In this document: in pieces, positions 59,330 through 64,000 of the stretch
Numbering within the stretch: position 1 is the stretch's first letter
Layout of the letters: the number at the start of each line of letters is the position of its first letter
Origin: Nonomuraea sp. SYSU D8015
GTDB taxonomy: Bacteria > Actinomycetota > Actinomycetes > Streptosporangiales > Streptosporangiaceae
Length of the DNA: 64,000 nt
Reading direction: 5' to 3'
NCBI RefSeq assembly: GCF_008065375.1
Contig: NZ_VJYI01000007.1
Coordinates: forward strand, 1 to 64,000
Notes under the pieces: model-generated
Told to the model about the DNA's origin: nothing
Database searches by the model: none
What the model saw: the letters and a program-made list of their open reading frames with translations, nothing else
Made by a program: the position numbers and the translations under genes

Positions 59330-61618
59330 TCAGAGGCGTACCACCGCGGTGTGGGCGTGCCCGCGGCTGCCGCCGACTTCCACCTTGACCGCGCGCTTGG
59401 CCTTGCGCACGCTGCGGTCGCCTTCCTTGACCGATTTCACCGGCCAGGGCAGCTTGATCTTCACCTCGTCGGCGGTTCGGGAGGGGTCGGAGACGGCGAG
59501 CCGTGCCTGCTTGCGGTCGCGGCGGATCAGCAGCGTGCACGGGCCGTCGGCGGAGAGCGGTCCATCCGCGGTCTCGACGGTCCCCGCGCGCCAGAAGACG
59601 GCGGCGAGCAGGTTGTCGCAGGAAATGGCCTGCACAGTTCCGGAGTTGGCGAGGACCTTGATCCGCCGGCCGTAAGTGGCGGTCTGCGCGATGGAGGCCT
59701 CGGGCAGCACGGCATAGGCGTAGCGCGCCTTGCGCGGATCGACGCCGTGGTCGATGAGGATCGTCGTGTAATGCCTGGTGACGGGGGTCTTGTCGCCACC
59801 GGTGGTGGCGCCCTTGTCGATGTCCCGCCAGCGGCCGGTGCGCTTCTCGCGGATCACCTTCGCCTCGGCGCCGTCGAGCAGCGCGTAGCCGGCCGCACCG
59901 GACAGGTGGACCCAGCCGTCGCCCCGGGTCAGTGGCGGATGCCCGTCGTGGGTGTTGCGGTTCTCCACGATGGTCTCGATGCGGCGGCCATCGGAGGCGG
60001 TGATGCCGGTGCCGAGGGCGACCACCGCTTCATCGAGGAGGAACCACGCCTTCTTGGCCCGCAGCGAGGAGCCGTCGGCGATCAGCTTCATGGCCGCCAC
60101 GCCGTACTCGCCGTCGAGTGCCACGCCGCCCGCCCACGAGGTGGGCGGCAGGCGGCGCTTGCCGTGCGGGAGATCGGCGCGCCTGCGGGTGTCGACCGTC
60201 GTGCCCGGCAGCCGGTACGGGTCGATCGTCGGCCACAGGTCGTCGTTCCAGTGGGTGAGGTCGCCGGTGTAGAGGTAGGTCATGCCGTCACCGGTGTACC
60301 AGCCGTGCAGGTTCTCCGCGTTCATGGCCTCGGCCGCGCCGATGCGCTCCGAGCTCATCGCGATCGCGTAGGCCCAGGTGGGACGGCGGTGCACGACCCG
60401 GTCCATGTCGGCGAAGACGTACGTGCCCGTCGTGCGCGGGCCGACCGGCACCGACGCATCCTCCAGCAGGGCCTTGGCCTTCGCGATGCTCGCCAGCGGT
60501 GCGAGCGTGTCGTAGGGGATGGCCTGGTTGCGGGTGAGCCAGCCTTTCACCAGTGGCCGCCAACGCCGGGCATGGCGCTTGGGCGCCGACTCCAGCAGGG
60601 TGAGGATGGCTTCGACCGCCTTCTGCCCCGAGTGGTGGTCGCGGTGGCCCTGCACCGAGATCTGCCGGCCGCGTACGCAGTCCATCATGAGCCCGTCGAA
60701 GATGAACGGCACGAAAGAGCGGTCCACGAGGTCGTAGACGTTCCCGATGTCGTCGATCTCCCACGGTGAACTCGCGAGCACGGCGATCAGCTTGGCCACG
60801 CCCTCCAGGTAGTCCACGCCGTAGCTGCCGTTGTAGGGGTACACGTCGTGCTGGATGAACGACCCGTCACGGTAGAAGCCGTCGCCAGGACCCGCGGTCG
60901 GCCGCAGCAGGTCGGAGACCGCGTCCCTGGCCCGCTTGATCAGGCGTGCGTCGTGGGTGAGCAATCCGCGCATCGCCACCGCCATGGCCTTGCCCGCGCG
61001 GTTGGCGCCGGTCTCGACGACGCCGGGGTGGCTGACGCGGCGCTCCGGGTCGGGGCACCAGCGGCGCAGTGGGCGCAGCCAGCGCTTGAGGCGGTCCTTG
61101 GGCAGGCCGTCGTACAGCAGGGCGCAGGTGTCGGTCAGCGAGCGGGGGACGCCGATCTCCCACCAGTACCAGTTGCTGCCCTGCCGGTCGAGCCCCTCGT
61201 GGTAGGCGTGCTCGTACAGGAAGTCCAGCGCCATGACCGCGGTCTCGGCGACCTGCCTGTCTCCGTGCATGGCGGTGCCCGGCGTGGCCCAGCCCAGCGC
61301 CAGCGTGCGCATGCGGTTGTAGGCGCGGTTGAAGTTGCCCGTCCCGGGGTCGCCGAGCGGCAGGTCGGGCCACAGGCTCGGGCGGTCGGGGTCGGGCTTC
61401 AGCTTGCGCAGCACCGCGTTGGCCGAGCCCTCGACCGCCTGCGTCCTGTCGGTGTAGGCGGGGTTGTACGGCCCTCCTGCCAGCAAGCTCACCCACCGCT
61501 CGCGCGCGGCGTCGAACGCGGCGGCGCCGACCGCCTCGGCCGGTCTGTCCCACAGGGCGAGGCCGGCCACGGCCGCGGCGCCCAGCAGGGCGGACCGCCG
61601 GCTGAGGGGGTGGGTCAT
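59330..61618 (-). CDS. Tat-exported polysaccharide lyase family 8 (hyaluronate/xanthan/chondroitin lyase)
   Basis: A 762-aa lyase. The Tat signal has SRRSALLGAAAVAGLAL at 5-21. The alpha-toroid domain at about 40-380 has NWYWWEIGVPRSLTDTCALL (catalytic Asn), GSFIQHDVYPYNGSYG (catalytic His and Tyr) and later DCVRGRQISVQGHRDH (Arg); the beta-sandwich half covers about 400-760 (GWYTGDGMTYLYTGDLTHWN). PL8 enzymes cut uronic-acid-containing chains by beta-elimination; the exact polymer cannot be told. ATG 61618 gives the signal; an upstream extension is an artefact. Confidence 0.87.
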   Translation of the reverse strand: MTHPLSRRSALLGAAAVAGLALWDRPAEAVGAAAFDAARERWVSLLAGGPYNPAYTDRTQAVEGSANAVLRKLKPDPDRPSLWPDLPLGDPGTGNFNRAYNRMRTLALGWATPGTAMHGDRQVAETAVMALDFLYEHAYHEGLDRQGSNWYWWEIGVPRSLTDTCALLYDGLPKDRLKRWLRPLRRWCPDPERRVSHPGVVETGANRAGKAMAVAMRGLLTHDARLIKRARDAVSDLLRPTAGPGDGFYRDGSFIQHDVYPYNGSYGVDYLEGVAKLIAVLASSPWEIDDIGNVYDLVDRSFVPFIFDGLMMDCVRGRQISVQGHRDHHSGQKAVEAILTLLESAPKRHARRWRPLVKGWLTRNQAIPYDTLAPLASIAKAKALLEDASVPVGPRTTGTYVFADMDRVVHRRPTWAYAIAMSSERIGAAEAMNAENLHGWYTGDGMTYLYTGDLTHWNDDLWPTIDPYRLPGTTVDTRRRADLPHGKRRLPPTSWAGGVALDGEYGVAAMKLIADGSSLRAKKAWFLLDEAVVALGTGITASDGRRIETIVENRNTHDGHPPLTRGDGWVHLSGAAGYALLDGAEAKVIREKRTGRWRDIDKGATTGGDKTPVTRHYTTILIDHGVDPRKARYAYAVLPEASIAQTATYGRRIKVLANSGTVQAISCDNLLAAVFWRAGTVETADGPLSADGPCTLLIRRDRKQARLAVSDPSRTADEVKIKLPWPVKSVKEGDRSVRKAKRAVKVEVGGSRGHAHTAVVRL

Positions 61619-61778
61619 GGAGGCCCTTCCGACAATTGGGCAAATACCAGATGAAAAGATCTTATGCCGACAGTCGGGTCGATATTTCAGCTCGGCGGTG
61701 GGCCGGCGCACGAACGTCACCGGCCGCCTGCACGGTACCCGCCTCGGGCGGTGCCGGCCCAGGCACTGCCCTCCGGCC

Positions 61779-62234
61779 TCAACCCACCGCTCGCTTCACG
61801 AGCTCGCCGATCCTCGCCTCGCCGGCGGCGGTCAACTCCGTCAGCGCGAAGGCCGTCGGCCACATGGTGCCGTCGTCGAGCTGCGCCGGGTCGTTGAAGC
61901 CGAGGGTCGCGTACCTCGTCTTGAACTTCGCCGCCGGTTGGAAGAAGCAGACTATCTTGCCGTCCTTGGCGTAGGCGGGCTGCCCGTACCAGAGTTTCGG
62001 CGACAGGGTCGGCGCGCTGGCCTTGATGATGGCATGGACCCGCTCGGCGATGACCCGATCCGCCTCCGCCATCTCGGCGATCTTCGCGAGCACGTCACGC
62101 TCGCCGTCGGCTTTGGCCGCGCGCGAGCCGCGGCGCGCGGCCGTCTTCAGCTCCTGGGCGTGCTCCTTCATCGCGGCTCGTTCCTCGTCCGAGAATCCGT
62201 CGAACGTCCTGGTGGCCTTCTTCGTGTCCGTCAC
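61779..62234 (-). CDS. DUF1801 family protein
   Basis: A 151-aa soluble protein. It has FSDEERAAMKEHAQELK, then APTLSPKLWYGQPAYAKDGK and IVCFFQPAAKFKTRYATLGF, the usual DUF1801/YdhG core. Members have been linked to iron handling (frataxin-like fold) but function is unsettled. It stands between the lyase and the AhpD-like gene, with 45 bases to the latter, so the two may be co-transcribed. Confidence 0.83.
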   Translation of the reverse strand: MTDTKKATRTFDGFSDEERAAMKEHAQELKTAARRGSRAAKADGERDVLAKIAEMAEADRVIAERVHAIIKASAPTLSPKLWYGQPAYAKDGKIVCFFQPAAKFKTRYATLGFNDPAQLDDGTMWPTAFALTELTAAGEARIGELVKRAVG

Positions 62235-62279
62235 TGGGTTTCCTTTCGATATGCGTTGTCGTGCGAGGGCGCGGGCCCG

Positions 62280-62735
62280 TCAGCCCCAAGCGCCGGCCAT
62301 CTGGCGGGTCGTGGCGTTGAGCCGGTTGAACAGGTTGGTGACGCCGATCATCAGGACGATCGCGGCCAGCTGCTTCTCGTCGAAGTAGGTGGCGGCCGCG
62401 TCCCAGATCTCGTCGTTCACCGCGTCGGGACGATCGGCCAGCCGCGTCGCGGCCTCGGCCAGCGTGAGCGCCGCCCGCTCCTCCTCGGTGAAGTACGGGG
62501 TCTCCCGCCACGCGGCGACCGTGGCCAGCTTCTCGTCGCTCACGCCGGCCTTGCGGGCCGTCTTGGCGCCGGCGTCGACGCAGGCGCTGCAGCCGTTGAT
62601 CTGGCTGACCCGCAGATGCACCAGCTCCAGCGTCTGCTCGTCCACCCCACCGGAGTGCACGGCCTTGAAGATCTGCTGGATGGGCTGCATCGCGCCGGAC
62701 AGGACGACGGCGGGGTTCTGCATACGAGGCTGCAT
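62280..62735 (-). CDS. carboxymuconolactone decarboxylase family (AhpD-like) protein
   Basis: A 151-aa protein with the alkylhydroperoxidase motif NGCSACVDAGAKTARKAGVS (Cys49, Cys52) and the following YFTEEERAALTLAEAATRLA and TNLFNRLNATTRQ. AhpD-type members reduce peroxides through the CxxC pair. The upstream 180 bases to the NB-ARC gene include a C-run at 62773. Confidence 0.86.
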   Translation of the reverse strand: MQPRMQNPAVVLSGAMQPIQQIFKAVHSGGVDEQTLELVHLRVSQINGCSACVDAGAKTARKAGVSDEKLATVAAWRETPYFTEEERAALTLAEAATRLADRPDAVNDEIWDAAATYFDEKQLAAIVLMIGVTNLFNRLNATTRQMAGAWG

Positions 62736-62919
62736 GTCGGTGTTCTCCTCTTCCGGGTCGGTGCCCCGTTCCCCCCCCCGGGGCGTGACTCCATCTCAGC
62801 CGGGCGGGCTTACCATGACCACGGCGGTGGGACACCGTGGGACACGTGAAACAGGCTCGACCAGCGGCGACCCGGCCCGGGAAGTTTCCACCGGGGTGGG
62901 ACAGGGAGGCGGGGAGACG

Positions 62920-64000
62920 ATGGTTGTGCAGCAGCAAAGGACGGCGAAGGCCGACCCGCAGGACGAACTGGCCGCCCGGCTGCGCATGCTCCAGGAGCTG
63001 TCCGGGCGCGGCGTACGGGCCCTCGCACGGGACACGGGTCTCAGCTCGTCGTCGCTGTCGCGCTACCTCAGCGGCCGGACGGCGCCGCCCTGGTCCGCGG
63101 TGATCGCGCTCTGCCGCCTCGTCAAGCGCGACCCCCGCCCACTGCGCCCATTGTGGGAACGCGCCTCGAACCCGCTGCCGGCGCCCCCGAAGACCAGCCG
63201 CCAGGTTCAGCCGCCGTCTCCGCCCGCCGGCGCCCCGCGCCCGCCGCGCAACGATCTGCCGCGTGACGTGCCCGATTTCACCGGACGCCAGGCTCAGCTC
63301 GCCGCCGTGCTCGCCACGGTGGTCACCAGCCGGGTGGTCGCCATCGACGGCATGGCCGGCGTCGGCAAGACCTGCCTGGCGGTGCACGCCGCACACCGGC
63401 TCGCCGCCGACTACCCGGACGCCCAGCTCTATCTGGACCTGCACGGCTTCACCGACGGGCGTCAGCCCCTCGATCCCGATCCCGCCCTGCGGACCTTGCT
63501 CGCCGCGCTCGACGTCCCCTCCGAGAAGATCCCGCAGGAGGGCGGCATCGAGCCGCTGGCCGCCTGCTGGCGCTCCGAACTGGCGAGCCGGCGGGCCGTC
63601 GTGGTCCTCGACAACGCCGCCGACGCCGACCAGGTCCGCCCGCTGCTGCCCGGCGCCGGCCCCTCCGTCGCCCTGATCACCAGCCGCAACCGGCTGCTGG
63701 GCCTGGACGAAGTGCCCCCGGTGTCGCTGGACGTGCTGACCCCCGAGGAGAGCGCGGAGCTGCTGGCCCGCGCCAGCGGCGACCCCAGCGGCCCCGACGG
63801 CCGGCTGGCCCGCGACCCGGAGTCCACGGCCGAGGTGCTGCGGCTGTGCGGCAACCTGCCGCTGGCCCTGCGGCTGACCGCGGCCCGGCTGCGACACCGG
63901 CCGGGCTGGACGGTGGGCATCCTCGCCGAGCGGATGCGGGAGGGCGCGAACGAGTTCGACACCGCGTTCGCCATGTCCGTGCGGCAGCTGGACCGGGGTC
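62920..64000 (+). CDS. HTH/NB-ARC domain regulator (AfsR/STAND-like), cut by window end
   Basis: Visible are 360 residues. Residues 14-75 are an XRE-like helix-turn-helix (ELAARLRMLQELSGRGVRAL, LSSSSLSRYLSGRTAPPWSA), a Pro-rich linker follows, and an NB-ARC ATPase starts near 120 (DVPDFTGRQAQLAAVL) with Walker A GMAGVGKT (Lys150), Walker B AVVVLDNAAD, sensor ALITSRNRLLGL and the GxP motif GNLPLALRL. C-terminal TPR repeats would be expected beyond the window. It is a signal-dependent ATPase regulator, likely of secondary metabolism or stress. The frame is open from ATG 62920 to the end. Confidence 0.85.
   Translation, partial: MVVQQQRTAKADPQDELAARLRMLQELSGRGVRALARDTGLSSSSLSRYLSGRTAPPWSAVIALCRLVKRDPRPLRPLWERASNPLPAPPKTSRQVQPPSPPAGAPRPPRNDLPRDVPDFTGRQAQLAAVLATVVTSRVVAIDGMAGVGKTCLAVHAAHRLAADYPDAQLYLDLHGFTDGRQPLDPDPALRTLLAALDVPSEKIPQEGGIEPLAACWRSELASRRAVVVLDNAADADQVRPLLPGAGPSVALITSRNRLLGLDEVPPVSLDVLTPEESAELLARASGDPSGPDGRLARDPESTAEVLRLCGNLPLALRLTAARLRHRPGWTVGILAERMREGANEFDTAFAMSVRQLDRG

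Noticed and set aside
62765..62785. C-run near 62773 as a regulatory or slippage site
   Set aside because: It is a simple homopolymer in an intergenic gap and no reading frame depends on it.
1..64000. tRNA, rRNA, CRISPR or prophage genes
   Set aside because: No cloverleaf, rRNA-like, direct-repeat-spacer or phage structural signals were recognised by eye; a dedicated covariance-model search was not possible.

Overview
The window is about 70% GC with many GTG/TTG starts, ATGA-type overlaps, numerous TetR regulators, an AfsR/SARP fragment, a CU044_5270-type anti-sigma-like pair, a mycothiol-type DinB protein and a helix-turn-helix/NB-ARC regulator. This points to a large-genome actinomycete, most likely of the Streptosporangiales (Nonomuraea-like). 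That placement is inference from gene style. No rRNA, tRNA, CRISPR array, intact insertion sequence or origin was recognised.

Layout. 0.2-14.2 kb is a patchwork of intact metabolic genes (alpha/beta hydrolase, HIT protein, lipoprotein beta-carbonic anhydrase, DsbA-like protein, MFS exporter beside an orphan YefM/Phd antitoxin, RibD/DHFR-fold reductase, ECF sigma factor with partner) mixed with many broken genes. 14.6-24.7 kb holds a quinone-oxidoreductase/DUF5519 pair, an ATPase-LuxR fusion regulator, a membrane-protein/TetR divergon whose start codons overlap, an HxlR regulator beside a maleylpyruvate-isomerase-like protein, a breakpoint joining a xanthine-dehydrogenase fragment to a secreted-repeat fragment, and a methyltransferase/MerR divergon. 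24.9-32.2 kb carries a SARP chimera, two tandem four-cysteine secreted proteins, a QcrB-like cytochrome b coupled to an NDH-2-like flavoprotein, an ankyrin protein and a secreted protein. 32.6-40 kb is a metal or metallophore transport cassette: two ABC exporter-fold half-transporters diverge from a complete FecB-FecCD-FecCD-FecE importer around a Fur/Zur-type box.

40.1-48.6 kb holds a GH5 cellulase, two TetR/hydrolase or TetR/membrane-protein divergons with clear operators, a frameshifted P450 and an MFS transporter. 48.7-55.4 kb is a signalling island: a 22-codon ORF with a strong ribosome site overlaps a 784-residue tandem-duplicated DesK-type kinase whose first ATPase half is degenerate. 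It is followed by a four-gene efflux/acetyltransferase operon led by a 55-aa ORF, then two paralogous response regulators that share a TGCA-N3-TGCA inverted repeat upstream. 55.4-64 kb ends with a TetR/hydrolase/DHFR-remnant unit, a B-lectin, a DUF3800 protein, a Tat-exported family 8 polysaccharide lyase, DUF1801 and AhpD-like proteins, and the start of an HTH/NB-ARC regulator.

Two features stand out. First, pseudogenes are very dense (about twenty): truncations, internal deletions and chimeras joined at sharp points, suggesting a chromosome arm in active decay. Second, three arrangements may be new: the cytochrome b lacking the heme bH ligands in an operon with a shortened NDH-2-like protein, the small-ORF/double-kinase/response-regulator island, and the divergent metal cassette.
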